DNA from: Lachnospiraceae bacterium
GTDB lineage: Bacteria > Bacillota > Clostridia > Lachnospirales > Lachnospiraceae
Length of the DNA stretch: 64,000 nt
Assembly: GCA_024697225.1 (NCBI GenBank)
Contig: JAILGA010000143.1
Span: 1-64,000 of the forward strand
Reading direction: 5' to 3'
Position numbers and translations under genes: made by a program. Of the stretch, positions 36,986-45,911 are shown in pieces. Position 1 is the first letter of the stretch. The number at the start of each line of letters is the position of its first letter. The notes below the pieces were generated by a model that saw only the letters and a program-made list of their open reading frames with translations, did not search any database and had not been told where the DNA came from.

Positions 36986-37981
36986 TCACCTTGTGATGAT
37001 ATCTTTTATCTGATCCCAGGTGGCACCTTCGGGAATGCTCATGGTGCCGCTTCTTATTGATCTGTCGACTCTGTTGTCGCAGAGATATTTGTCATATGTT
37101 GCTGCAGAATCAACGAGCCCCGCATCCGCAAGGATACGTGAAACCGTCTCCGATCCCACACCGCTCGGGATTACGATAGTCCTAACACCCCCGGCCGACG
37201 CAGGTGCCGGAGTATCAGATGACGTGGTTGCAGTACTGCCGGTTGCGGCAGGTTCGGGATTGCCGGCAGCTGGGCTCGCATCCGCTGAATTCTTTGCTGT
37301 ATCAGCTGTCGCAGCATCCGCTGTCTTCTTCGCTGTATCAGTTGTCGCAGCATCCGCTGTTTTCTTTGCTGTATCAGCTGTCGCAGCATCAGCCGTCTTC
37401 TTCGCTGTATCTGCTGTCGCAGCATCCGCTGTTTTCTTCGCTGTATCAGCTGTCGCAGCATCAGCCGTCTTCTTCGCGGTATCATTTTCCCTGCTCATGA
37501 CACCCGAGGCATCGGCTGCCTTTTTGCCTTCCTCAGTGCTCTTTGAGGAATCTCCGGATTCCTTTCCGGTCCGGTTACCATTGTCCGATGCGGCAGAGTT
37601 TGCTTCATCCTTCTTCTCACCGCTTTTAAGAGCGCCTGTACCCGCATCTGCGGAGGTCGGCTGTTCCACAGGATCGATCTTCTCAAAAACTACGCGATGA
37701 GAGCCCGCTTCTCCCGACTGGGTCACGCTCCTGACAGACGCTCCTGCCGAGCCGTCAGCAGCATTGCCCATATCTCCTGCGCCTCCCATGGCATCTCCCA
37801 TAACGCCTTGAGCCGCATAGTCTGAAAGCACTGTGGAATCTATCATTCCCAGTTCTCTCGCCCTGGCCATAATCTCAGCATCAGACAGAGTTTCCTTCCG
37901 CCCGTTCAGTGCTATTCCCATCACTATCGCGGTGATGATCATCCCGATCCCCATTCCGCGAAGGTAATACTTAAGCTTCAT
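36986..37981 (-). CDS. Membrane-anchored repeat protein with C-terminal MltG/YceG N-domain-like module
   Basis: 331 aa; N-terminal TM (YYLRGMGIGMIITAIVMGIALNG), tandem AKKTADAATADT repeats, C-terminus TIVIPSGVGSETVSRILADAGLVDSAATYDKYLCDNRVDRSIRSGTMSIPEGATWDQIKDII. Confidence 0.8.
   Translation of the reverse strand: MKLKYYLRGMGIGMIITAIVMGIALNGRKETLSDAEIMARARELGMIDSTVLSDYAAQGVMGDAMGGAGDMGNAADGSAGASVRSVTQSGEAGSHRVVFEKIDPVEQPTSADAGTGALKSGEKKDEANSAASDNGNRTGKESGDSSKSTEEGKKAADASGVMSRENDTAKKTADAATADTAKKTADAATADTAKKTADAATADTAKKTADAATTDTAKKTADAATADTAKNSADASPAAGNPEPAATGSTATTSSDTPAPASAGGVRTIVIPSGVGSETVSRILADAGLVDSAATYDKYLCDNRVDRSIRSGTMSIPEGATWDQIKDIITR
37281..37484 (-). repeat. Coding tandem repeat, 36-nt unit (12 aa AKKTADAATADT), about 5-6 copies
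   Basis: Head-to-tail near-identical units with a few substitutions, read directly from the sequence. Confidence 0.95.
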
Positions 37982-38990
37982 TCTTCCTGCTATCCCTTAT
38001 CTGTTTATTGGACAGATCGATCACCAATCTGACCTCTCCTATCCCTAATCCAAGTTCTCTTGCGATAACCATGTTGGATTTACCGGCCTTGTGCATCTCC
38101 AATATGCGCTTGTTCTGGGAAAGAGGCTCCACCGCACCCGGTGTCCTGGGCGTTACCTTCGCAGTATTGGGTGTGTTTCTGTTCCTCGTCTCCGGTTCCG
38201 CATCGGAAGACCTGTTATCTGTCAGCGCTTCAGCGCTTTTGACTGCGGGTGTGATCACAGTTTCACCGGGAGCCGCCGCATCGGACCCCGGTACGATACC
38301 GGCCTTTTCCAGTACTGCAATGGGATCGGCCTTGGCAGTTTCGGAAGAAGCAGCCGGTCTTATGATCTTCATAGCGGGAGCTGCCTGCGGTTCATCCGGG
38401 GCTATAATAGGCTCGAACTGCAGCTGGACCGGTTCGGTCTCTTTAACGGCGGCTGCGGCCTGTGCACTCATCTTTTCCTGAGCCTTCAGCGCAGTAGCTG
38501 CTTCCCTCGCTCTTGAAGCCGCGGCATCCAGAGTCGCCACAGCATCTATTGCATCCCTGGCCTTCAGCTCGGCATCCCTGACTGTCTGCTTCGCATTCTC
38601 GGCGGTTCTCGTCATCTCGGTCACGGTGGATGTAAGGTTCTTATGCTTGTCGTTAAGCATGTCATACATGAAAACGACCTCGTCATGGTTCTTTTTTATA
38701 TCATCCAGAACCGTGCCGGCGTACTCACTTATTTCGGTTACCTTCTCATTGGATATCCTTGAGAGCGAAAGCTTGTTGTCATCTATTGCATCCGCAACGG
38801 CATCCTGAGCCATAGTATCGATCTGACGGCGCACCGTGACATTCAGCGACTGATCAAGCTTATCCTGAACGATATCCTCGATCTCGCCCTGATCGACGCC
38901 GCTGCCGTTCTTGCCCGCCGGGAGCACGTACCCCAGCACGACGATCGCCACTCCTATGATTATGAGTATTATCTCTGTAACACTGATCAT
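37971..38990 (-). CDS. DUF6115-like protein: N-terminal TM, coiled coil, C-terminal HTH-like segment
   Basis: 339 aa; SVTEIILIIIGVAIVVLGYVLPA, long helical region, C-terminal RILEMHKAGKSNMVIARELGLGIGEVRLVIDL. Confidence 0.78.
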   Translation of the reverse strand: MISVTEIILIIIGVAIVVLGYVLPAGKNGSGVDQGEIEDIVQDKLDQSLNVTVRRQIDTMAQDAVADAIDDNKLSLSRISNEKVTEISEYAGTVLDDIKKNHDEVVFMYDMLNDKHKNLTSTVTEMTRTAENAKQTVRDAELKARDAIDAVATLDAAASRAREAATALKAQEKMSAQAAAAVKETEPVQLQFEPIIAPDEPQAAPAMKIIRPAASSETAKADPIAVLEKAGIVPGSDAAAPGETVITPAVKSAEALTDNRSSDAEPETRNRNTPNTAKVTPRTPGAVEPLSQNKRILEMHKAGKSNMVIARELGLGIGEVRLVIDLSNKQIRDSRKNEA

Positions 38991-38991
38991 C

Positions 38992-39345
38992 TCATATTTT
39001 CAGGTCGAAGGCTGAGCGTTTGGAGCCGTACAGAGGTTTTCCGTCAGCTCCGATAAGGATCCCTTCCGGATCCTTTATAACCGCCTCCTTCTTTTTACCC
39101 GCGTTCTTTCTCCTGTTCCCGATCAAGTGCTTGTTCTTTCCTTCCTCACTTGCATCGTATTTCTCATCCGCTGCCTCATATGCCTCGGTTCTGGTCACGG
39201 CCATATGATTCTCCTCCGCTTCGCGCTCAAATTGCGAAGCGAGGCTGGTCATGTCGGCATAGGCACGGTTTTCCTGATCCTGCCTCAGCTGTGCTACATC
39301 CTGTCTTATAAATGTCCCCTGGACATCAACACGGTTTATGGCCAT
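38992..39345 (-). CDS. Conserved hypothetical protein, soluble and charged
   Basis: 117-aa ORF in operon context: MAINRVDVQGTFIRQDVAQLRQDQENRAYADMTSLASQFEREAEEN. Confidence 0.75.
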   Translation of the reverse strand: MAINRVDVQGTFIRQDVAQLRQDQENRAYADMTSLASQFEREAEENHMAVTRTEAYEAADEKYDASEEGKNKHLIGNRRKNAGKKKEAVIKDPEGILIGADGKPLYGSKRSAFDLKI

Positions 39346-39361
39346 CTGATAACCTCTTTTA

Positions 39362-40945
39362 TCACAATGATGTGTAGCGCACGTCGCCGCCGTCGCTGAA
39401 GAACTTTCCGTACTTGTACTCTTTTTTCAACGTCTGCGAGAGGGAACCTATCATGATCTGAGTACCCGGATACGCAACACCAGTAAACCTGACATTGGCT
39501 TTTTTTACATCAAGAAGCTCCTCATGAAGCTTGTCCAGTTCCTTGTTCTTTTCCTCTCTGTCAGCCTTCAGCGCTTTGTCCATGGCAAGGAGCTTTTGCA
39601 GATACTGCACCTGATCCGGTGTGGGTTTGAAACCCTTTTTGAGTTTTTCGGAAAAGCCGGCTATAGTAGGCTCTATCGCATTCAGATTCTTTTCCGTATT
39701 TGCGAGAGCCATTTCCTTTTCCTTTATCTCCTCCTTTAGCCTGGGGTTGACACCGACCTCAATGATAGTGCTGCCGCCCATTTCCGAGCCGATAGTCTTG
39801 GCTTCGATCTGCTCGGTGGCCGACAGATGCCCTCCGGTGATATTGCCTCTCTTTCCGCTTACGGTAATCTCTGTTCCTGCAGAAACACTTGCATGTATTA
39901 TGGACTCGGAGGTAACGCTGCCTCCGGCAGTGATTGTGGCGTTCTCGATAAATTTAGTAACAATGTTTCGTTCAGCCTTGATCTGTCCGTGACCCATACC
40001 GTTTACGCCGCGCTCAAGTATCACATCGCCGCCTGCCTCAACCTTGGCACCTTCAACTATGCCCTTAACGAGCAGATTACCGCCGCACTTCACCTCGAAG
40101 CCGTCAGCTACCACACCCTTAACCTCAACGCTCCCCTCGTATTCAATATTTCCGGTGGAGAGATCCACATTCTCGACCTGCATGACATCCGAGACAGTCA
40201 CATGTTCTCCCTCGAGTATGGCATGTCCGGTCTTATTAGCAAAAAGATGCAGTTTGTCCTCGGAGATCCTGGTATTTTTTCCGGGATGCAGCGCAAGAAC
40301 CTTCACCTTTCGGGGTTTTACGGGATCACCGAAAATGTTCATGCCGTTGTCACCGAGATCCTCTTTCTTCAGTGTTGCAAGCTCATCCCCTTCCTTGCAG
40401 TGATTGATCAGGTTGAGATGATAATAATCCACAGTGCCGTCGGCGTTCATGGTGGGCTTCGCATGGAGATCGGTATTGAAATGATATGTCACCTCGGCAT
40501 CTTCACCGTCTCTTGGAGCCTTTCCCTCCGCCAGCACAATCTCCGTGCAATACTGCCGGTTCTTGAAATAGTTTTCTATGTTTTCCTTCTTTATTCCAAA
40601 GAGGATCTTGTGATACTTCAGATCCCCCAGAAGTTCCGCGGCATTCATGGCTTCCGCCTTATCCATGGGCGGATAGAAATACGCGACTGCACTCATCTTG
40701 TCATCCGCGATATCCAGTCGATAGCTCTCGCTTACAGGATGTATTCTGTCGAGAGCGATCCTTACATAGTTGCCGTCCGCTGCCTTGATCGCCTTGTCGA
40801 TAAGAACCGGGTCACCCTTTAATTTGTGCATATCCAGGTAATCGAGGACCATCTGCGTAGTCGTTGGATTACCGCCGTCAGTTGGGGCTATGATCTGCAG
40901 AAACAGTCCGTCAGAATTGGCGGTCATCTTAAAATATCCGTTCAT
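39362..40945 (-). CDS. FapA/DUF342 family protein
   Basis: 527 aa; beta-helical core VDLSTGNIEYEGSVEVKGVVADGFEVKCGGNLLVKGIVEGAKVEAGGDVILERGVNGMGHGQIKAERNIVTKFIENATITAGGSV. Confidence 0.92.
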   Translation of the reverse strand: MNGYFKMTANSDGLFLQIIAPTDGGNPTTTQMVLDYLDMHKLKGDPVLIDKAIKAADGNYVRIALDRIHPVSESYRLDIADDKMSAVAYFYPPMDKAEAMNAAELLGDLKYHKILFGIKKENIENYFKNRQYCTEIVLAEGKAPRDGEDAEVTYHFNTDLHAKPTMNADGTVDYYHLNLINHCKEGDELATLKKEDLGDNGMNIFGDPVKPRKVKVLALHPGKNTRISEDKLHLFANKTGHAILEGEHVTVSDVMQVENVDLSTGNIEYEGSVEVKGVVADGFEVKCGGNLLVKGIVEGAKVEAGGDVILERGVNGMGHGQIKAERNIVTKFIENATITAGGSVTSESIIHASVSAGTEITVSGKRGNITGGHLSATEQIEAKTIGSEMGGSTIIEVGVNPRLKEEIKEKEMALANTEKNLNAIEPTIAGFSEKLKKGFKPTPDQVQYLQKLLAMDKALKADREEKNKELDKLHEELLDVKKANVRFTGVAYPGTQIMIGSLSQTLKKEYKYGKFFSDGGDVRYTSL

Positions 40946-40968
40946 ATCGGGCTACCTCCTCGCTCCTG

Positions 40969-41745
40969 TTATACAATCTCTGAAAAGATGCCCATATAGA
41001 CACCCATTTTCTGTTTCATTTTCTGAAGAGCCCTGGTGTGAAGCTGAGAGATCCTGGACTCTGTGACAGAGAGGACAGCTGCGATCTCCTTCAGGTTCAT
41101 CTCCTCATAGTAATACATGACTATGACCTGTTTCTCCTTGTCTGTCAGTATCTCAAGGGCCTCGGCCAGTTTCTTTTTAACTTCTTCCTTTTCTACTGCA
41201 TCCTCGGGGCGGACAAACCTCGCGTAATCTGTACCGCTTTCCTCGGGTATATCACTTCCCTGCTCCAGAAATTCATTGAGGGATACCACGCCTGTCACCT
41301 TCATCTGACTCTGCCAGTCGTAGAATTCCTCCTCCGTGATCTCCATTCTTTCCGCGATCTCGGCATCAGTCGGTATCCTGCCAGTCTCATTTTCGAGCTC
41401 GCGCATGGCTGTATCTATCTTTTTCTGTCTCTGTCTGACAGTTCTCGGGATCCAGTCCATCTTTCTTATCTGGTCAAGGATCGCTCCTCTTATCCTGAGG
41501 GATGCATAAGTTTCAAACTTGACATCCTTCATGGTGTCATACTTGTCAATTGCATCTATCAACCCGAAGATGCCGTATCCCACAAGATCATCGTACTCGA
41601 CATTAAAGCCCAGATACATGGAAAGACGCCCGGCGACAAGTTTTACAAGCTGAGCGTACTCCAATATAAGCTTCTCACGAAGCTCCGGCGATCTGGTTCT
41701 GGCATATTGAGCCCAAAGGGCGTTTTTTTCGGCATCATCCATCAC
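40969..41745 (-). CDS. sigD: FliA/WhiG-family RNA polymerase sigma factor (sigma-D)
   Basis: 258 aa; YDDLVGYGIFGLIDAIDKYD, FETYASLRIRGAILDQIRKMDWIPRTVRQRQKKI, MNLKEIAAVLSVTESRISQLHTRALQKMK. Confidence 0.97.
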   Translation of the reverse strand: MMDDAEKNALWAQYARTRSPELREKLILEYAQLVKLVAGRLSMYLGFNVEYDDLVGYGIFGLIDAIDKYDTMKDVKFETYASLRIRGAILDQIRKMDWIPRTVRQRQKKIDTAMRELENETGRIPTDAEIAERMEITEEEFYDWQSQMKVTGVVSLNEFLEQGSDIPEESGTDYARFVRPEDAVEKEEVKKKLAEALEILTDKEKQVIVMYYYEEMNLKEIAAVLSVTESRISQLHTRALQKMKQKMGVYMGIFSEIV

Positions 41746-42005
41746 AGATCCTCAGTCTGCAGTCCTTCATTGTCCTTTTCCGCTTCCTGCTCCTCTTCTT
41801 CCGCTTTTTCCCTCTCCTCATTGACCTTCATAAAGTACTCTATCATCTGTCTGATCACTTCGCCGATGAAGAGGAATAGCACCATTACTGCTATAACTAT
41901 TACCAGCCACGTACCAAAAGGAAAATCCCGCAGATAAGTGATCACTGCGACGGTTGAAGTCGCGGCAAGCATCACTAACGGCGGGATCAGCTTGATTTTA
42001 TTCAT
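41742..42005 (-). CDS. Small membrane protein between cheD and sigD
   Basis: 87 aa, two hydrophobic segments then Glu-rich tail; 4-nt overlaps with both cheD and sigD. Confidence 0.8.
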   Translation of the reverse strand: MNKIKLIPPLVMLAATSTVAVITYLRDFPFGTWLVIVIAVMVLFLFIGEVIRQMIEYFMKVNEEREKAEEEEQEAEKDNEGLQTEDL

Positions 42006-42487
42006 ATTACTTTTTCGGGTTTACCGACGGTCTTTATCACATAATCCCCGGTCTCCGGATAAAAGATAACCGTTCTTCCGTAGGTATCCCCTGTATCCTC
42101 CGCCAGAAGCCTTATGCCTAATTCCTGAAGCTTTTTCTTGACAGCGATCACATTGCGCGCACCCACCTTCATTGTATTGCTGTTCGTACTGGATGCAAAC
42201 ATCTGCGCTCCGCCGGCAATTTTTGCCACAAGTGTCCTGCGGTTTGCACCGGCACCTGTAATTTTTTTAACCAGCTCTTCAATACCCGTGTCCGCAAATT
42301 TCGGAACATGCGTGACACTTGATATCTCCTTTGAATCAGGAAGCATTATGTGAGCCAGTCCTCCGATCTTGGTTCCCGGATCTCTGATTGCTATTCCGAC
42401 ACATGATCCGAGACCAAGTGTCGTAATACTGTCAGGCGCTTTACATACATTCAGATCAGCCATGCCGACAAGTATCGATTTACCCAT
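42002..42487 (-). CDS. cheD: Chemoreceptor glutamine deamidase CheD
   Basis: TTLGLGSCVGIAIRDPGTKIGGLAHIMLPDS catalytic Cys/His region; ATG at 42487 preferred. Confidence 0.96.
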   Translation of the reverse strand: MGKSILVGMADLNVCKAPDSITTLGLGSCVGIAIRDPGTKIGGLAHIMLPDSKEISSVTHVPKFADTGIEELVKKITGAGANRRTLVAKIAGGAQMFASSTNSNTMKVGARNVIAVKKKLQELGIRLLAEDTGDTYGRTVIFYPETGDYVIKTVGKPEKVI

Positions 42488-42519
42488 GTGTACCAACTCC
42501 TTGCACAATCAATGATGCT

Positions 42520-43137
42520 TTATAATGAAATGCCAAGCGACGTCAGGATCCTGGAATAGGAATCAAGATCCGGAAGCAGGATGAAATAACCGTTCATCTC
42601 TGTCTCATCGTTAAACTGCGTCTCAATAAGAAGAATATTGTCGCCGATCAGACCAAACTCGATCGCGGGTACGCTCAATATCGCTCCTGCCATATCCACT
42701 GCAACAGAAGGTACTGTAGGCAGCATCTTCAGATTTGTCAGAGCCGACAGCGAATTGAGGTATGAGCCGGTTATGATATTGCCTACCTCTTTAAGAGCTG
42801 AAAGCTCGATCTCAGAAAAAGGTCCGTCCGTCGGCTCCTGCATCATGAGCTTAGCCACAAGATGCTTGGCGCTTTCAACGCCCAGAAGGAACATCATGCT
42901 GCCGCTGATATCGCCCTCTACACCGAGGTATATACCTGCCATGATTTGATCTGCTCCGCCCATCAGATCTCCGACATCTTTAAACTCAAGAAGCCGTACC
43001 TGCGGTACCGACATATCGAGTTTGCCCCCGAGCATCTGCGCCAGCGCCGTCGTAGCATTACCGGCACCTATGTTGCCCAGTTCCTTCAGGATGTCATAAT
43101 ACTGGCTGGACAGTTGTTCCATACTTAGATTACTCAC
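42520..43137 (-). CDS. cheC: Chemotaxis protein CheC (CheY-P phosphatase family)
   Basis: 205 aa; YDILKELGNIGAGNATTALAQML and LSALKEVGNIITGSYLNSLS paired motifs. Confidence 0.95.
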   Translation of the reverse strand: MSNLSMEQLSSQYYDILKELGNIGAGNATTALAQMLGGKLDMSVPQVRLLEFKDVGDLMGGADQIMAGIYLGVEGDISGSMMFLLGVESAKHLVAKLMMQEPTDGPFSEIELSALKEVGNIITGSYLNSLSALTNLKMLPTVPSVAVDMAGAILSVPAIEFGLIGDNILLIETQFNDETEMNGYFILLPDLDSYSRILTSLGISL

Positions 43138-43207
43138 TAACAGTCCTTTCCCTGCGACTGACCGCAGTCATAATCCTGCCACGAAAATACCGTCGGTTGT
43201 ATCAAAC

Positions 43208-43717
43208 TCAATCCGCTATTGACAGCAGCTGCTTATCTCTCTCCTTGTCTCTGCTCTCGAGGGATTCAAGTTCAAGAGTATTGAGATCAAGTATAGATAC
43301 GAGGCCGCCTTCATATTTTCCTACACCGCTTAGGAACTCTCCATGCTTCTTGCTGTCGTCGCGGTGTACGCGCTCGATATTGTTGGAATCGAGAGTCAGG
43401 ACATGATCGACCTGATCTACAATAAATCCGATCAGATCTCCTCCCGTCATCTTAACTATGATGATACGGGTCTTTCCGGTGTACTCATCGGCATTCATGT
43501 CCATTATGAGTCTCAGGCTCATGACCGGCACTATCTCGCCCCGGATATTGATCACGCCCTTAAGGTAATGCTGAACCTTGGGAACACGCGTGATCTGCTG
43601 CATCCGCACGATATTATCAACGAAGCGGATATCTATTCCGAACTGCTCTTCGCCGAGTCTGATGACTATATACTGTATCAGTTCGCCAGCACTTTCCTTA
43701 TCGCTCAGATCATTCAT
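43208..43717 (-). CDS. cheW: Chemotaxis coupling protein CheW
   Basis: IVIRLGEEQFGIDIRFVDNIVRMQQITRVPKVQHYLKGVINIRGEIVPVMSLR; ATG at 43717 preferred. Confidence 0.96.
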   Translation of the reverse strand: MNDLSDKESAGELIQYIVIRLGEEQFGIDIRFVDNIVRMQQITRVPKVQHYLKGVINIRGEIVPVMSLRLIMDMNADEYTGKTRIIIVKMTGGDLIGFIVDQVDHVLTLDSNNIERVHRDDSKKHGEFLSGVGKYEGGLVSILDLNTLELESLESRDKERDKQLLSIAD

Positions 43718-43752
43718 AGAAATAAACTCCTTTCGTGATTGGTCTATCAGTA

Positions 43753-45885
43753 TCAAACAAGCGCGTTGGTGTCGAGGATCAGGGCGATCTCGCCGTCACC
43801 GAGTATCGTGGCGCCGCTTATGAACTTGCACTTGCTGGTATACTTGCCGAGAGGTTTGATAACGATCTCAAGCTGACCAAGCATCTCATCGATGACAAGA
43901 CCTGCCTGCTGCTCGCCCTTCTTGACGATAACTACCACCATGTTGGCATCCTCAGGCTGGTTGCTCTCTATCTCCAGAGATTTGGAGAGTCTGATGAGCG
44001 GTGTCACGGATCCGCGCAGATTTATGACCTCTCGGTTCTGTACAAGCTTGATCTCATCGGGCGCTACATCCTCGATTATCTGAATGGAATCAAGAGGGAT
44101 TGCGTATGTCTCGCCGCCCACCTTGACCATCAGAGCCTGAATGATAGCTAACGTCATGGGAAGTCTTATGATCCAGGTGCTGCCCTCGCCGAGCTTTGTT
44201 CTTACATCGACTTCGCCGTTTAAGGACTCAACCTTTGACTTGACGACATCCAGACCGACTCCGCGTCCTGAGATCTCGGATACGACCTTGGCTGTTGAGA
44301 AACCAGCATTGAAGAGAAGACCGATTATTGCCTTTTCGCTCATCGCCTCTCCCTGCTCGGGAGTGATGACACCGCGCTCTATTGCGCGTTTCTTGACAGA
44401 TTCGACATCTATGCCGCGTCCGTCGTCTCCAACCTCGATGACGACATTGTTGCCATCCTGATAAGCCCTAAGGAATATCTGTCCCACCTCAGGCTTGCCG
44501 GCCGCGATACGTTCTTCGGGAGTCTCAAGACCGTGATCCGCACTGTTTCTGAGCAGATGCATCAGCGGATCGCCGATCTCATCAACAACGGTTCTGTCCA
44601 TTTCGGTGTCTTCACCGGTCATGGTCAGCTCCATCTTCTTTCCGAGGGATCTGTTCAGATCACGGATCATTCTCGGGAATTTCTGCAGCGTGCTCTCAAG
44701 AGGCACCATCCTGACCTTCATGACGGACTCGTGAAGGTTGGTCGTGACGCTCTCAAGGTACTCGATCTGCTCATTTACATTGCCACTCTCTGCTTTTTCG
44801 GAGGTTGCTGCTGAAATAAGAGAGTTCTTTGCAATGATAAGCTCACTGACAAGGTTCATCAGAACATCAAGTTTATCAATATCAACCCTGACTGTTCTGG
44901 CGATCGCCGGCTTGCCCGCGGGTTTCTTTCCGCCCTGTGCAGCGGCATTGCCGCCTGCGGCAGCCGCCTTAGGTTCTGCCTCTTCGCTCTTGACATCCGC
45001 TTTGGCAACTGCGGCGGTCTCTTCTGAAGCAGCTGCACCCTGAGCACCCTCAGAAGCTTTGTCAGCGTCAGCAGCTTCGCTGTCGAGATCAAAGTCGCCC
45101 ACATCAACAGATTCGATCTCGGATACATGATTGATTATCTCGCTGATCTTTTCCTTCGATTCATCGGTCGTGACGATCATGTTAAAGGACAGATCAAACT
45201 TCTCGTCCTCGATATCCTGGGTGCTGGGATCAGACACGGAAATCTCGCCGACGTCCTCAATTCCCTTGAAGACCAGGAAGGCTCTGGCCGCCTTTAATAT
45301 GCAGCTCTCCTGGATGTTGACGGTCACGCCGTAGATGTTCTTGCCCTGCTCTTTTGCCTCAACAAGAGCGCTCCTGACGGAATCGTTAAGTTTGATGCTC
45401 TTCCAGGGAGCTTCGCCGGAAGCTTCGGCTTCCTTCTTTTCCTCAGCGGGAGCCTCTTCCTTCTTTGCTTCGGCGCTCTTATCCCTGCCATCGCCTCCGC
45501 TTTTTCCGGATCTGATATCGCTTAGAGCCTTGATGATGTCAAGATTCTCCTCCGTTCCCTCGTCCTGGGTCTCGGAGATCAGATCAACGTAAGCCTGCAG
45601 CGCATCAAGGCATTTGAACAGGGTATCTATCATGTCACCGTTAACCTTGATCTGACCCGCACGCACATCGGAGAAAACATCCTCCATGTGATGCGTGAGC
45701 TCCTGCATGCGCTTGTAGCCCATCGTCCCTGCCATTCCTTTAAGGGAGTGCGCAGCGCGGAAGATCTCGTTGATGCAATCCTCATTGGCCGGATCCTGCT
45801 CAAGGGCCATGATATTATCATTCAGACCCTGCAGATGTTCCTTGGACTCATCAAGAAAGACGCCCAAATATTGTCCTACATCCAT
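43753..45885 (-). CDS. cheA: Chemotaxis histidine kinase CheA
   Basis: HPt FRAAHSLKGMAGTMGY; N-box LMHLLRNSADHGLE; GRGVGLDVVKSKVESLNG; C-terminal CheW-like domain. Confidence 0.97.
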   Translation of the reverse strand: MDVGQYLGVFLDESKEHLQGLNDNIMALEQDPANEDCINEIFRAAHSLKGMAGTMGYKRMQELTHHMEDVFSDVRAGQIKVNGDMIDTLFKCLDALQAYVDLISETQDEGTEENLDIIKALSDIRSGKSGGDGRDKSAEAKKEEAPAEEKKEAEASGEAPWKSIKLNDSVRSALVEAKEQGKNIYGVTVNIQESCILKAARAFLVFKGIEDVGEISVSDPSTQDIEDEKFDLSFNMIVTTDESKEKISEIINHVSEIESVDVGDFDLDSEAADADKASEGAQGAAASEETAAVAKADVKSEEAEPKAAAAGGNAAAQGGKKPAGKPAIARTVRVDIDKLDVLMNLVSELIIAKNSLISAATSEKAESGNVNEQIEYLESVTTNLHESVMKVRMVPLESTLQKFPRMIRDLNRSLGKKMELTMTGEDTEMDRTVVDEIGDPLMHLLRNSADHGLETPEERIAAGKPEVGQIFLRAYQDGNNVVIEVGDDGRGIDVESVKKRAIERGVITPEQGEAMSEKAIIGLLFNAGFSTAKVVSEISGRGVGLDVVKSKVESLNGEVDVRTKLGEGSTWIIRLPMTLAIIQALMVKVGGETYAIPLDSIQIIEDVAPDEIKLVQNREVINLRGSVTPLIRLSKSLEIESNQPEDANMVVVIVKKGEQQAGLVIDEMLGQLEIVIKPLGKYTSKCKFISGATILGDGEIALILDTNALV

Positions 45886-45911
45886 AGTCTCACCCTCCAA
45901 AAATGACTTTG

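Noticed and set aside
37281-37484. Repeat array with CRISPR-like unit length (36 nt)
   Set aside because: Units are contiguous with no unique spacers, in frame within a coding gene, and no cas genes are present.
37020-37700. 226-aa plus-strand ORF rich in SAVFFAVSAVAA repeats, and a 104-aa minus ORF of RRRRLMLRQLIQ repeats (37171-37485)
   Set aside because: Out-of-frame and antisense translations of the 36-nt minisatellite; the repeat length keeps all frames open. The real product is the 331-aa minus-strand protein.
39827-40822. 331-aa plus-strand ORF
   Set aside because: Antisense shadow of the FapA/DUF342 gene.
41038-41937. 299-aa plus-strand ORF
   Set aside because: Antisense to sigD and the 87-aa membrane gene; no domain signature.
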